In this document: in pieces, positions 1-12,230 of the stretch | Numbering within the stretch: the stretch's first letter is position 1 | Layout: the number at the start of each line of letters is the position of its first letter | DNA from: Prochilodus magdalenae | Taxonomy: Eukaryota; Chordata; Actinopteri; Characiformes; Prochilodontidae | DNA length: 64,000 bases | Assembly (NCBI GenBank): GCA_024036415.1 | Contig: JAMWET010001660.1 | Location: forward strand, 72,501-136,500 | Direction of reading: 5' to 3' | Notes under the pieces: generated by a model | Database searches by the model: none | The model's input: the letters and a program-made list of their open reading frames with translations, nothing else | Told to the model about the DNA's origin: nothing | Position numbers and translations under genes: made by a program

Positions 1-940
1 AACCCTCTACTAACCAGGAGGATAAGCGGTGTGGTTGAGTGACTTTCTCCTTTATATCAGCCCAGCATTATGTGTCCTATTTCAGATTAAATGAAGTCTC
101 CTGATGATGGAATATACCAAATCATGTGACGTCTGGAGGCATTCACATTTACAGCTATGGCATTTAGCAGACTTAGCTTATCCTGAGTGACTTAGAACCA
201 TGCTTAGGGTTCCATCAGAGAAGGTTTCCTAGCTAGTTCAGTATGGCTAGAGTCTAAAGCACGCCTTGAGCTCAGACGCTGCCCAAACAAGACCCAGTGC
301 TGATACCTAGAGAGGCAAATACAGCAGAAGTGCACTACCTAGCCAGCGCTAATACCTAGAGAGAGGATAAGCTAGGCTTAGCATAAGTGCGAAACAAAGC
401 CCTTCAATTTACACATACATGCATTGACATGCGTGACGGGCCGATGGTTACCAAACTCACATACAGATCAACCATAATGAATTATTTGTTTACCTATTTG
501 CATTTATTCTAATTTGCCCAGATGACGGGATATAAAGCTCTGTTCCATAGGCCGGCTAAAACCTCGCAAGCGCTGTGTATACGAGTAAGTGTGTGTACAC
601 GTCTACATACACGTGTATACTGTGTGCGGGTACACGTGTATTTGAATGTGTATTTGTTTATAAGTGTCTCTGAGTCAGAGCTTCCTCTCACACAGGAAGA
701 TGAAAGACTGAGAGAGCGAGAGACAGAGAGAAGGAAGAGAGAAGGGCGGTACAGATGAGACGGACCCACCCTGCTGCAAGAGCTTATTTTCATTACCAGG
801 CAAAACCCGTGGTCATGTTCACTCGTCTACTGAACAACTCACCGTCCCAGGGGTTAGTAGAGGTGGGCATGATTGTGCATACAGCACTGTGTGGAAGTTT
901 TGTGGTGCCACTGAAGTCTATCATGAGGCATCATCATCAA
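1..940. other. Intergenic sequence, no gene seen
   Basis: No exon with splice sites or recognisable protein similarity is visible. The only identifiable pieces are a SINE/LINE-tail fragment near 141-204 and a short TG/AC-rich patch near 590-660. The open frames here are short and lack coding character. Confidence 0.6.
141..204 (-). repeat. Fragment of a fish SINE 3' tail
   Basis: The stretch 'catttacagctatggcatt' followed by 'tagcagacttagcttatcc' is a diverged reverse complement of the tail seen in the two fuller SINEs at 45.74 and 52.59 kb (gctctggataagagcgtcagctaaatg...taaatg). No tRNA-like head is attached, so it is a 5'-truncated copy or a piece of the partner LINE tail. Confidence 0.5.
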
Positions 941-950
941 CAGAGTAGGT

Positions 951-1640
951 GCACCCAGAAGGAATATGGTGGGCAGGTTTGACATGATTCACCCTCGGGC
1001 GTGCATGTGATATAGGCAAGGACGGGCCTTACCGCTGTACCTGACTGACCCATGGTTGCAGACACTGATGCCCTCCACGAGTCACCCTGTTAGTGTCAGC
1101 ATCACTCGTAGACAGCTGCACGAGGCAGGACTGTTACGATCACTGCCCTTAACACCTCGTTAACGCCACAATGGTGCGATGGTGTCGTGCCAGACTGTCA
1201 TGGAGTGACTCAGAATGGCAGCGGGTCATCTTCAGTGACGAGTCCCGCTTTAGTCTTGGTGGAGACGCCCAACGAATCCGTGTGTGGAGGCACCGTGGTC
1301 AGCACTAAGATGAACGGTTGTTGTCACACGTCCAGAAGGCCTGGTGTCCCTCCACCTCCACCCCTACCGCACCATCTGCAGGAACTGTGTGAGGATGTTC
1401 AAGCTGCATGGGACGGATTATCACAGGACACCATTAGGAACCTCTACAGCTCCATACCGAGACGTCTGGCGTGTTGCGTTAGCAAACACGGCGGCCTGAC
1501 TCCATACTGAGAGACAGACTTCTGTATGTGTAGCTCAATAAATATTGATCATATCAGTCTAAATTTATCATCAGTTATTGATCCTGGTCACCTTTATCTT
1601 CCTTCCCAACAGCACCGCAATCCCACACTTCTTGTCATTC
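951..1640 (+). mobile_element. Tc1-like element, family A, internally deleted copy 1
   Basis: This is a relic of a Tc1/mariner-type DNA transposon. It encodes, in shifting frames, the stretch around the first catalytic Asp (SDES..) and then directly the C-terminal end of the transposase ([19 protein letters not shown], then a PRR motif). The middle part with the second Asp and the Glu is missing. The left end 'gcacccagaaggaa' matches the ends of the copy at 33.2 kb. The right part runs through 'gtgtagctcaataaatattg' and a conserved tail. The reading frame is broken, so it cannot make active transposase. The same internal deletion recurs in the other family A copies of this window, so the family probably spread as a non-autonomous element. 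Confidence 0.75.
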
Positions 1641-1779
1641 TCCTAATCAGCCTACAGTGGCTTCTCTGAGCTCAGCATAAATGGTGCTGGAGGTTACTGT
1701 ACATCTGAAACTCTCTGAGGCAGATATGTAAATGATAACAGGTGAGGCCTGGTTATGTGAGGGCATGCACTCATGGTGA

Positions 1780-2575
1780 ACAAGCTCTGGACAGCCCAGA
1801 CCAAACCCCAGTAGAGAGGATCGTTTGATCTGCCAACAAGCACGAGCAGCTCCCACAGTTTCCTGGCTCACCATCCAGACACAGGTGGCACCTTCATACG
1901 CACCCCTGTCTCTGTCCGGACCACTTCCAGGCTCCTAGCAGAAGGAAATGCTATGTCACAATGCCCATTGTGTGTCCTATGTGTCCATTGACAACCAGCC
2001 ACCACTGCCTTCGTTTACAGTGGTAAAGAGCAGGAGAAACCTGGACTGCTACAGACTGGAGTCGCATCATCCTTAGTGACGAACCCAGGTTCTGTTTGGA
2101 GTCAGCAGGTTCGAGTACAGAGGCCTTGTGGTAAGCGCTTCAGTCTTGCTCTTGCTACGGAGCAGCACTGCCCCTACTGCGGGTGTGATGATCTGAGGAG
2201 TCAACAGTTGGTCAACACTAATAGTGATACAAGGGACACTGACAGCTCAGCGATACGTGCAGGACAACTTCCGGTCACATGTGTTGCCCCATCTCTTGCC
2301 CCACGCCAGATTGTAACACTTCCTTGGCCTGCCCGGTCACCAGATTTGTTGCCAGTGGAGGATTTATGGGACCAGCTGGGACACCAGCTAAGGCAACCTA
2401 TGAGGGTGCAGGATCTACAGGTCTAGCTGCAGGCCCAGGGCTTATGTGCAGCAGGACGCCATATGAAACCTGTAGCCCACCTCAAAGGAAGGCTAGCAGG
2501 CCTGGTAGACGGTGCCATAGCTCTCTGCGAGGAAAGCAGGTTCGGAGCCTGGAGATCCAGATTTAAAACTGGATG
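1780..2575 (+). mobile_element. Tc1-like element, family B, degenerate copy 1
   Basis: A decayed Tc1-like transposase region. The most readable part (about 2310-2426) gives LPWPARSPDLLPVEDLWDQL, the segment around the third catalytic residue of Tc1 transposases (SPDL-x-P-[IV]-E). Upstream DNA (about 1785-2100) matches the left part of the longer family B copy at 11.09 kb, for example 'cccacagtttcctgg' and 'accacttccaggctc'. Several frameshifts and stops are present. It is non-functional. Confidence 0.7.
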
Positions 2576-3318
2576 AGGCCACAGAATGTGCTGTCAACAC
2601 AGGAATCAGATACAGAGTTTCTGAATGACTCTCTCAGGTCCTCATCTGGGCCCAACTCTATATTTCTGTTGGAACTCTGGAGCCCAGCAGTAGTATTCGG
2701 GACAATTCGGGACAGACCTACACACAGCTGAGCCCAATATGGTGCAGTTTCTGGATAAAATTTCGAAACGAAACCACATCAGATTTGACATTTGCGGCTG
2801 TGTGAAAATAATTAACGACTGTCATTCCTTCTATTCCGAAACTGCTGTAGCTGAAGGTATCACAATACCTCACTGCACTTTCACACATATATATTCTTCA
2901 TGGCCCTGCACACTGGCCGCGCTGCAGGGCTCTCTGCAGTGGTGCTGGAGGCAGACGGAGCTGCACTGTTGCACGGAGTTTGGAGGATGAGGTCATTTCC
3001 TCTATTAAGCCCCAGAGCAGCACTCGGAGGCAGCTGTGAGATGAAACCAATTATTTTGCCAAACCCAGACCCTGCTCATCACCTCAAATCAACAAACACA
3101 CATCAACACTTTTAACCCAGCAGCACTGCGAGGTAAACACCTTCGAGCTGTGAACCGTGCTGGAACTGGATGTGTTATTTACGTCCTGTCAGTGTAAAAT
3201 ATTACAAACTGCGGTGTAGCTCACACTCTGCATTATTAGGAATATGCATAGCTGGAGCTAGATTAGTTTTACCAGTGGTTAGTCAGTTGTCATAAATAAT
3301 CTGTGTAATTTACCCATT
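2576..3318. other. Intergenic sequence, nothing recognised
   Basis: Unique-looking sequence between the family B relic and the 67-bp minisatellite. Two short open frames near 2739-3115 have no recognisable similarity and no flanking splice signals that I trust. Confidence 0.5.
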
Positions 3319-3319
3319 T

Positions 3320-4488
3320 ATTCATACTGGATTATAATCACTCTACAGTTATTACTGTGAGACTGTAAACACTACACACGCTGCAGATTCATACTGGATT
3401 ATAATCCCTCCACAGTTATTACCGTCAGACTGTAAACACTACACACGCTGCAGATTCATACTGGATTATAATCGCTCCACAGTTATTACCGTCAGACTGT
3501 AAACGCTACACACGCTGCAGATTCATACTGGATTATAATCCCTCCACAGTTATTACCGTCAGACTGTAAACGCTACACACGCTGCAGATTCATACTGGAT
3601 TATAATCACTCCACAGTTATTACTGTCAGACTGTACTCACTACACACGCTGCAGATTCATACTGGATTATAATCACTCTACAGTTATTACTGTCAGACTG
3701 TAGACACTACACACCCTGCAGATTCATACTGGATTATAATCCCTCCACAGTTATTACCGTCAGACCGTAAACACTACACACGCTGCAGATTCATACTGGA
3801 TTATAATCACTCCACAGTTATTACTGTCAGACTGTACTCACTACACACGCTGCAGATTCATACTGGATTATAATCACTCCACAGTTATTACTGTCAGACT
3901 GTAGACACTACACACGCTGCAGATTCATACCGGATTATAACCACTCCACAGTTATTACCGTCAGACTGTAAACACTACACACGCTGCAGATTCATACTGG
4001 ATTATAATCCCTCCACAGTTATTACTGTCAGACTGTAAACACTACACACGCTGCAGATTCATACTGGATTATAATCACTCCACGGTTATTACCGTCAGAC
4101 TGTAAACACTACACACGCTGCAGATTCATACTGGATTATAATCACTCCACAGTTATTACTGTCAGACTGTAAACACTACACACGCTGCAGATTCATACTG
4201 GATTATAATCTCTCCACAGTTATTACCGTCAGACCGTAAACACTACACACGCTGCAGATTCATACTGGATTATAATCCCTCCACAGTTATTACCGTCAGA
4301 CCGTAAACACTACACACGCTGCAGATTCATACCGGATTATAATCGCTCCACAGTTATTACCGTCAGACTGTAAACACTACACACGCTGCAGATTCATACT
4401 GGATTATAATCCCTCCACAGTTATTACCGTCAGACCGTAAACACTACACACGCTGCAGATTCATACTGGATTATAATCACTCCACAGT
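3320..4488. repeat. 67-bp minisatellite, about 17 copies
   Basis: A near-perfect tandem array with period 67 bp. Each unit begins 'attcatactggattataatc' and ends 'cactacacacgctgcag'. About 17.4 units fit in the block. Variation between units sits at a few positions (cactcc/cctcc/cgctcc; ttactgtc/ttaccgtc; gactgtaaa/gaccgtaaa/gactgtact). The array breaks off abruptly at 4488 within the unit. No gene function is suggested. Confidence 0.95.
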
Positions 4489-5490
4489 AAAATGTAACAG
4501 TCTGTTATGTAGCACATTTTGGTTTCGTTAGTTTTACACTGTGTCTATTAGACTGTGTGGTTTGGCTGACCTACTGAGGAAACATAGTTTTATCCCTCCA
4601 TCCCCCGCCAGCTGTGAAGAAGTGTAGCATTAATCATCCAGAGAGAGTGAGTAAGAAATATATGTGACATATGCGACTCAGAATGGACATTAATGTGTTA
4701 AACGGATTACACAAAAAGATAAACAGAACTCTGTGAGCGTGTTATTATGGATATCTCTATAAGCACCTCCGAAAATAGAATGTTTACAGCAAACAGAGGA
4801 CTCATTCAGCAAGAGAACCAGCCAGTCACGGAAACACAAACATACCACACGTGTGTGCTTCTCACGGCGGGGTGCGGGTGGGGGGTGGTAGGGGGGGTGT
4901 GAAGCACCAGAGGCCATTCCTTCAAAAATCACGAACGATCTCTGCAGGCCGGGACACTAGCCAATAACACAGGGCCTCTCCCAGAGTGACCTTAAAGCGA
5001 TAGTTTGGAGAAATTTACACAGTCAAACCCCACCTACCTCCTCCACCCTATCAACCACCACCCCAACGACCCTCACCCAATCAACAACCGTCTCTCCCAA
5101 TCAACTGCCACCCTGGATAATGTAGATCAGCCAAGACATGTTTGGTATCTGAAGGTTTTGGACTGGAGCTATTACGCTAATGTAGCTAACATGTAACGGA
5201 TGGAGTTAGCTTAGGGTGGCCACACGTACAGTGTTAGGCCGGGCAGTCCTGTTTCCCAACACCCAGTCCTCCGTCCGGCGCAATACCTGGATGACGCCTG
5301 TTAGTCCTCTTTCCGGGATTCACTTTTTAAATATTCACTCACCAACAATCTTATCCGTCTCATTGGCTCCCATCCGTCTCAAAAGAGATGCCTGGCATTT
5401 CATTGGCTTAACAAGGTCATGTGACATTGTGTCACAACTACTGGCTAGTAGGCTACTGTCTGAGTCACGAATGTCATCCATTCCACCCAA
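4489..5490. other. Intergenic sequence between two minisatellites
   Basis: No gene seen. Open frames at 4690-4932 and 5005-5196 lack similarity to known families. The stretch near 5215-5335 (gtggccacacgtacagtg...) looks repeat-like, but I cannot name it. Confidence 0.5.
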
Positions 5491-5492
5491 AA

Positions 5493-6173
5493 AGGACGCT
5501 GCCCACAGGACGCTGCTCACAGGACGCTGCTCACAAGATGCTGCCCACAGGACACTGCCCACAGGACACTGCCCACAGGACACTGCCCACAGGACACTGC
5601 TCACAGGAAGCTGACCACAAGACGCTGCCCACAGGATGCTGCCCACAGGACGTTGCTCACAGGACGCTGCCCACAGGATGCTGCTCACAGGACGCTGCCC
5701 ACAGGACACTGCTCACAGGACACTGCTCACAGGACACTGCCCACAGGACACTGCTCACAGGACACTGCTCACAGGACACTGCCCACAGGACGCTGCTCAC
5801 AGGACACTGCCCACAGGACACTGCTCACAGGACACTGCTCACAGGACACTGCTCACAGGAAGCTGCTCACAGGACGCTGCCCACAGGACGCTGCCCACAG
5901 GACACTGCTCACAGGACACTGCTCACAGGACGCTGCCCACAGGACACTGCTCACAGGACACTGCTCACAGGACACTGCCCACAGGACACTGCTCACAGGA
6001 CACTGCCCACAGGACGCTGCCCACAGGACGCTGCCCACAGGACGCTGCTAACAGGACGCTGCTCACAGGACGCTGCCCATAGGACGCTGCCCACAGGACA
6101 TTGCTCACAGGACGCTGCTCACAGGACGCTGCTCACAGGACGCTGCCCACAGGACGCTGCCCACAGGACGCTG
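5493..6173. repeat. 14-bp minisatellite, about 48 copies
   Basis: Tandem repeat of the 14-mer acaggacRctgcYc, where R is mostly g or a and Y is c or t. About 680 bp, so close to 48 units. The unit has no stop codon in several frames and 14 is not a multiple of 3, which produces long open frames on both strands (for example a 310-residue frame repeating THRTLLTG). These are artefacts, not a gene. The unit is the reverse complement of the segment 'agcgtcctgtgggcagc' inside the foldback MITE at 61.3 kb, and MITE sequence directly follows the array. Confidence 0.95.
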
Positions 6174-6345
6174 TTTGGCTTGATAGTTTTGGTTGGTGGA
6201 CGATGCTCAGTAACACACCAACACGTCAGTGTCACTGCGGTGCTGAGAATGATCATACATAATGCCTGCTCTGTGGTGGTCCTGTGGGGGTCCTGGCCAC
6301 TAAAGTACACAGAGCTAGCTGATGAAGCCGACGCTAAGTGTAAAA
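6174..6345. mobile_element. Foldback MITE fragment that flanks the 14-bp array
   Basis: The sequence 'gatagttttggttggtgga', then 'acgtcagtgtcactgcggtg' and 'tctgtggtggtcctgtggg' matches an arm of the palindromic MITE seen complete at 31.41-32.18 kb and partial at 61.27 kb. It directly abuts the 14-bp minisatellite. No similar MITE flank is obvious on the left of the array. Confidence 0.75.
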
Positions 6346-7195
6346 CAAGGTGAAAGTGTCACACGGTGTCAGAAACCGCATCATCGAGTCTATTAAAGAT
6401 TACTGAACAACTTTATAAGCTTTGAGTCGAGTGTCGATTCGCCCTCACTCGCAGTCGGAGGCTATAACCGTCCTGCGTCAGCCTCACAGCTCCAGCGCTA
6501 AACCTAAAGAAGCTAACCTCAACTAAACGTGCCTTGACTGATTGACTCCGCTTGGTGTATTTGATTTTTAGCCCGAGTGTCACATGCATGCTCTAAAATG
6601 CAAGTGCTAGATCAGCTCAGTGCTGGAGCCCAACAAGGTGGACCACATAGACGGCTGTGAAATGGCGAAATGGGACGTGGCCAATTTGTGGGCCAGTAAT
6701 GCAGGGGTTATTGAAACCACAGAGATGTCAAACTAGAGAAACCTTCAGCTTAGAGGCAGCACAGCCGGCCTAAATCATTCCTCCGCTGCTGGACCTCTTT
6801 GTACTGTGACTAAATGAAAAACGACAGCTGTAATTCCTCTGGCTGTGCTACAGGCAAGTCACAGATTCTTTAGGAACGATGAACATACGGCACTAGAAAA
6901 CCTCGCATCCCAGAAACGCTGACTTGATGGAAGGGCTGGGGTTGAACGTTAGTCACCGCAGTGTGTGATCGTGCAACAAGGTTCATGTCTATTAGCCAAC
7001 TAGAAAAAAGTGGTCACACAGCTGATACTTCCTGCTGGCTAGTTGCTAAAGTTTGCTGGCTGTAGGTTAAAGGAAACAATAGGATATGGGCAGGGTCACA
7101 AAATGAATGGGAGTCTATGGAGGAATGAGGGATTAATAAACAACACATAGAGGAGTGCAGGTCAGTATGGTTTTGGATTAGAGTTTGGGGAGGTG
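6346..7195. other. Intergenic sequence, nothing recognised
   Basis: No exon, tandem repeat or transposon end was identified in this stretch. Confidence 0.5.
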
Positions 7196-7425
7196 ATGAA
7201 CGAATCCGTGTGTGGTGACACCGTGGTCAGCACCAAGATCAATGGATTGTTGTCACACGTCCAGAAGGCCTGGTGTCATTCCACCTCCACCCCTACCGCA
7301 CCGTCTACAGGAACTGTGTGAGGATGTTGAAGTTGCATGGGATGGATTATCACGGGACACCATTCGGAACCTCTGTCTCAATGCTGAGACGTCTCCAATG
7401 TTGGGTTAGCAAACATGCTAAGGTT
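7196..7425 (+). mobile_element. Tc1-like family A, short fragment
   Basis: Matches the family A body from 'gaacgaatccgtgtgtgg' through the deletion junction (gtccagaaggcctggtgtca) to the C-terminal transposase part (ELCEDVEVAWDGLSRDTIRN). Both ends of the element are missing, and the left border is abrupt at about 7196. Confidence 0.75.
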
Positions 7426-8098
7426 GAATTCGGGGCCACTGGAGGCCCTGGGTTGGTAGTTAAAATAAGAGAACTAGTGACAGCTGTCGCTGCTGCATAA
7501 CCAGTTTGTGTTTTGAGAACCTTGAGAACCCAAAATTTGCCAAATAGAGGATCGAACTTGGAAAAAGAGGTAATGCAGTTGGTTGGAATCTGCAACCTCA
7601 CTTACACTCGAGTGAGCGTAACCGGACTGATAGAGAGAAAGGAGCTGGAGAGCAAGCAAATGAACAGGGCTCAAAACGCTCACATCACCTCAGCAAGGCA
7701 CCAAAATACCCCAGCGCTCGCAGATAACATCCGGCTGACTGGGCTGAAACCTTCGCGCTGCTGGAAGCGCTCTGCACTGCAGCGCCTAATGAAAGACATT
7801 TTTTCAGAGTGACCCACAGCTGCAGCTGCAGACCAAGACCAACACAAAAGGAACTTAGCGGTGACTAAAGAGCTCCAAAACCAGCCCTGCGATGACTCAG
7901 ACGTTAGTAGGGTCGGGTGGGCTTTGCAACGTCAGCATTCCTGCTAATGACTGGAGGTTCTCTGTAGATCACTGATAGTGTAGGTGCTACAAAGGGCATT
8001 TCTGGAGTGAGGCTATAGAAGGAGAACTTTGCTGTGCTAAAGATACCTAGATATCTAGAACTGCACATTAAAGCCAACGATCATCTAGAATTCTTTAC
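7426..8098. other. Intergenic sequence, nothing recognised
   Basis: An open frame of 99 codons on the + strand at 7513-7812 has no recognisable domain. I saw no splice or repeat structure supporting it as a gene. Confidence 0.45.
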
Positions 8099-8225
8099 TT
8101 GTAATAATAATAATAATAATAATAAATAAAAATATAAAAATCACAAAACAACAATAAATATAAAACATTAATATTAATAAGAAGAATGATAATAAAATAA
8201 TAATAAATATAAAATAATAATAGGG

Positions 8226-8269
<44 letters not shown>

Positions 8270-8690
8270 TAAAACAATAATAAATATAAAATATTAATAT
8301 TAATAATACTTATAATAATATAATAAAGAATAAAAATATAAATTATTATTAATAATAATAATAATAAATATAAATTATATTAATATCAATAATATAAAGA
8401 ATATAAAAATGTAAAATGCTTATGAAATAATAATAAGGATATAATAATAATAATAATAATAATACAAAACAATAATACATATAAAATATTAATATTAATA
8501 ATACTTATAATAATATAATAAAGAATAAAAATATAAACTATTAATAATAATAAATATAAATAATATTAATATTAATAATATAAAGAATATAAAAATGTAA
8601 ATGCTTATAAAATAATAATAAGGATATAATAATAATAAAAAATAATATTATTACATATAAAAAATAAAATAATAATATGTTACACTTATA
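8099..8690. repeat. (TAA)n-rich low-complexity block
   Basis: About 590 bp made almost only of A and T, with runs of 'taataataat' and 'aatataaaatattaatatt'. Two segments near 8222-8330 and 8438-8535 are near-duplicates ('aatacttataataatataa'), so the block grew partly by larger internal duplication. Confidence 0.9.
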
Positions 8691-9149
8691 TAGCCCCTTT
8701 CGCAAAACCTAACGATGCTTTACAGTAGTGAATGAAGGTACTGTGCCAGAAGGTATGTTCTTAGCTGGGCTTTAAAGATGGAAAGAGAGGTAGAAGAGCG
8801 AATAGATGAAGGTAAGGGTGGAGGCAGCAACATTAACAGACCTGCCACTCATAGAAGAATGCCTGAGCGTAGGAACAGCCAGTAGACCAGTAGAGTCTGA
8901 GGACCTTTGCTTGCATGATGAAGCATAAGGGTGTAACGGAGCAGACAGGAAGGTGGGTTCGTGCAGGGCTTCAAATGATTTTACAGTAGAGGGGCGCTGT
9001 GACTGGTAGGTGTACCTGATGAAGGATGGGGGTGATGCGTGCAGGTCTCTTAATGGGAAGCCTGACTTGCACAATCAGATCGGACAATATGAATTTGAAA
9101 CCTTGATAACTTGATGACAGTGTGACGCATAACACCATAGAAATCAGGC

Positions 9150-9150
<1 letters not shown>
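8691..9150. repeat. Unidentified, possibly repeat-derived segment between two (TAA)n tracts
   Basis: Starts with 'cttatatagcccctttcgca'. A phrase of this kind is common at the start of dispersed fish repeats, and the segment sits exactly between two TAA tracts. A 100-codon open frame on the - strand (8772-9074) has no recognised domain. Confidence 0.35.
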
Positions 9151-9187
<37 letters not shown>

Positions 9188-9188
9188 C
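9151..9188. repeat. (TAA)n microsatellite
   Basis: About 12 uninterrupted TAA units. Confidence 0.95.
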
Positions 9189-10329
9189 AAATAACTGTAT
9201 AGTTTACATCATAAATCTATTCCTTTCCAGTGATGAATACACAGCTTTAGAAGAAGTTGGTAAGGTCAGAGGTCACCACCGTCTCCGTCCCCTATTCAGG
9301 TCAGGCCCAGCCTGAGCAAACTCAACATGACGTCGTTCAGTGGGCTTTAGCAGAAGCAGTGGTGGGAGGGGTGCAGCATCTGCTTAATCAATAACACATT
9401 CGTGCTGCGTGTCGTACGCTGGTGTTGCTGTGATTCCTACCATGTGCCGCTGGAGTCAATGACCATTCTGGAATACTGGAGCAACAGAGACCCACCCTGA
9501 CTACAGTGACAGTACAGCTCAAACATGCTCAGAGATACAGAGACAAACTTCGCTAGCCCTGAAGCAGATAATACAGCAGAGACAACAAGAACCCTGCAGA
9601 CTCACACTCAGAGCTGGAGGAGCCATCAAATTCACAGAGCTCACAAAAGCATGTGATATTAATCCGGGCCAGTCAGTAACTGAATTAGTTTAATGCGCAG
9701 GCGGATATTGCAAATGCACAAATGCAGCCGTCCTGGTTAAACAATGAGCAGAAGAGTTCTGTGAGCTGGGGAAATTGTGATCCCCAGAACCCCCCACTAC
9801 CAGTCAGACGTTTAGACACACCCAGCTAAATGGATGTTGCTGGTTGTCTATATGACTCCTAGATATACTCCTGATGTAGCACAGTATGGTACTCCTCCAT
9901 ATCTCCACCTCTAATATATATTTAGTGGTGTAAAAACTTTGATCTCTTTTTCTGCACAGTGTAAAAGCTCTAGTTCTCCTTTCAGGTTAGTGAATATTCA
10001 TGAGGGACCGACCAATAGAATCGCTCCAACCTGCTTAGTATTAAACCTGGTTCTATCAGCTCCACTGCAGGTTCAGAAAGCTGGTTCATCCTCCTGTAAA
10101 GCTCCACTCTGGAGGGTTTTAAGGTGGACTGGATAATTCCATGAGGGCTAGTTTATAGTTTGGTGTCTCCACTTTTACTCTACAGTAGAGTTTAAGGTAC
10201 ACATAAGGAGACCCTGCTATGAGGAGCCGTCTTAACTGCTAGTGTTCGGTCCACAAATGAATCTAACGCTACAGTTTGGACTAGCTTAGTAAAACTTCAA
10301 TTTGCTCTAATAAATTTAGACTACAGAAA
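9189..10329. other. Intergenic sequence, nothing recognised
   Basis: No coding exon, tandem array or transposon end was recognised. The 65-codon open frame at 9939-10136 has no supporting feature. Confidence 0.5.
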
Positions 10330-10800
10330 CACAGTCCCGGTTACACTAAAGGAGACATGGAGACGTGTCTCCCAAACTCCAGATCAGATATTGTATTAGA
10401 TCTGTGTATTTAGAAAGTCACTAATGACCTCCAGAAGCCTGTTTTTAGAACCATGCTCGCTGTGCGCTTCACCCCAGCCACCGCTCGCCAGTCTCTCTGT
10501 AGGTCACCTGAGGTCATCTTACGGTGGGTAAGGGACATTGGAATGAGGTGGCGCTCATCACAGTCAGTAGAGAGTGGGTTTGGCCCTCTGCCAGTCTGTA
10601 GCTGTGTTGTCCTGTGTGTTTGCTGCTGGACCTTGTTCTTATTAACCAGACACTCACTGTATCTGCCAGTAAAGCTAGAACCCAACCTTCGGTTCCTCAC
10701 TGAGAACCTGCTGTACATATGGAGATGCTGATTTGCAAGAAACTGGAGTGAGCTCTGATTTATTTCCAGGGCTGTATGTGTATACACACTGTATCTGTGC
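10330..10800 (-). mobile_element. Short Tc1-like element, family C, copy 1
   Basis: One of four similar copies in the window. On the - strand it encodes a fragment reading LTHRKMTSGDLQRDWRAVAG, then KRTASMVLKTGFWRSL. This resembles the N-terminal DNA-binding region of fish Tc1-like transposases. No catalytic DDE part follows. One end carries 'tttatttccagggctgtatg', matching the 'acctctggaaataaatcagc' end of the copy at 39.28 kb in reverse complement. It is non-autonomous. Confidence 0.65.
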
Positions 10801-11084
10801 ATGGTGACCACTGGTTCCCATTACCACATCCGTAAAAAGAACATCTGAGTCTCTACAATCAACCATTTCACACCAAACCCTGAATGACTCACTGTCAATC
10901 ACTGAATCATAACGAAATCTGATCTATGAAAAAGTTCTGGAACCGCCTTTTTAAGCTACCGTCCAACCTAGCAACGGTTGTGATGACAGGGTGCGTTTGT
11001 GGGCGGAGCATCTGTGTGATAGATCAGTTAATAAAGAACCCACTTTTTTATTTTCTCGGTAAACTCACTGTAAACACGGTGAAC

Positions 11085-12230
11085 AGGCTCCGGACAGCCC
11101 AGACAGACTAGTACCAGTAGAGAGGATTGTTTGACCCACCCACATGCACGAGCAGCTCCCACAGTTTCCTGGTCCACCATCCAGACACAGGGGGCACCTT
11201 GATTACACACCCCGTCTCTGTCCGGACCACTTCCAGGCTCTTAGCAGAAGGAAATGCTATGTCCCGGCTCCCATTATGTCAACATTGACAGCCAGCCATC
11301 GTCACCTTTGTTTGTCGTAGTGTCGTGAGCGAGAAACCTGGACTGCTCAGAACCATATCGTCTTTACCAATGAACCCAGGCTCTGTCTGGGATGCAGTGA
11401 CAGTCTGGTCTGAGTATGCAGGCCTCGTGGTGAGCGCCTCAGTCCGGCCTTGGCTGTGGAGCGACACGCATTGCCCCAACTGCTGGTGTGATGATCTGGG
11501 AAGCCTTTGCATACAACAGTCAGGCACCCGGATGATGTTCCCCCACACATGGCAGGGGTCTCCCAGGAATGTCACGGCCAGATTGCAACACCACTGTCAA
11601 CAGACTAAGGGCCAATCTAGTATTTATGGGACCAGCTGGGACGCCAGCTTCGGCAGTCTACAAGTGGGACGCAGGATCTACGGGCCCAGCTGCAACGTCT
11701 GTGGTCAAGTGTGCCTCAGGATGCCAAACGGAACCTGTATGCCTCCAGGCCCTACCGTATCTCATCTTGTATCCAGGCCAGGCTCTGTTTGGGATGCAGC
11801 AACAGTCTGGTCCGAGTATAGAGGCCTCGTGGTGAGCGCCTCAGTCCGGCCTTGGCTTTTGAGCAACACGCATTGCCCCAACTGCTGGTGTGATGATCTG
11901 GGAAGCCTTTGCATACAACAGTCGGTCACCCCGGTGGACACTAACAGGATGATGCTCCCCCACACACAGCAAGGGTCTCCCAGGAATGTCACGGCCAGAT
12001 TGCAACACCAACGTCACCAGACTAAGCGCCAGTCTAGCATTTATGGGACCAGCTGGGACCCCATCCTACAAGTGTGCAGGATCTACAGGCCCAGCTACAA
12101 TGTCAGTGTGCCTCAGGATGCCAAACGGAACCTGTATGCCTCCAACCCCTACCGTATCTCATCTTGTATCAAAGCTAGAGGCAGCCCAACAGGGTACCTA
12201 CTTTCAAAGTTTCCCCCAATAAACTTATCC
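11085..12230 (+). mobile_element. Tc1-like family B, copy 2, with internal tandem duplication
   Basis: Longer relic of family B. The left part (11085-11340) matches 1785-2090. From about 11376 the element repeats itself: 11376-11520 and 11783-11927 are near-identical ('cctcgtggtgagcgcctcag', 'gccccaactgctggtgtgat'), an offset of about 407 bp. The duplicated body again gives the decayed SPDL/WD-type region ('tttatgggaccagctgggac' occurs in both halves). A 328-codon open frame (11325-12311) crosses the duplication. It mixes transposase frames and is probably not functional. Confidence 0.7.

Noticed and set aside
3320..4488. CRISPR-like repeat array
   Set aside because: The 67-bp units are directly adjacent with no unique spacers, in a vertebrate genome. 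It is a minisatellite.
5335..6353. Open frames up to 310 codons on both strands over the 14-bp array
   Set aside because: The unit has no stops and its length is not a multiple of three, so all frames stay open with a repeating peptide. There are no splice sites or start context and no unique domain.
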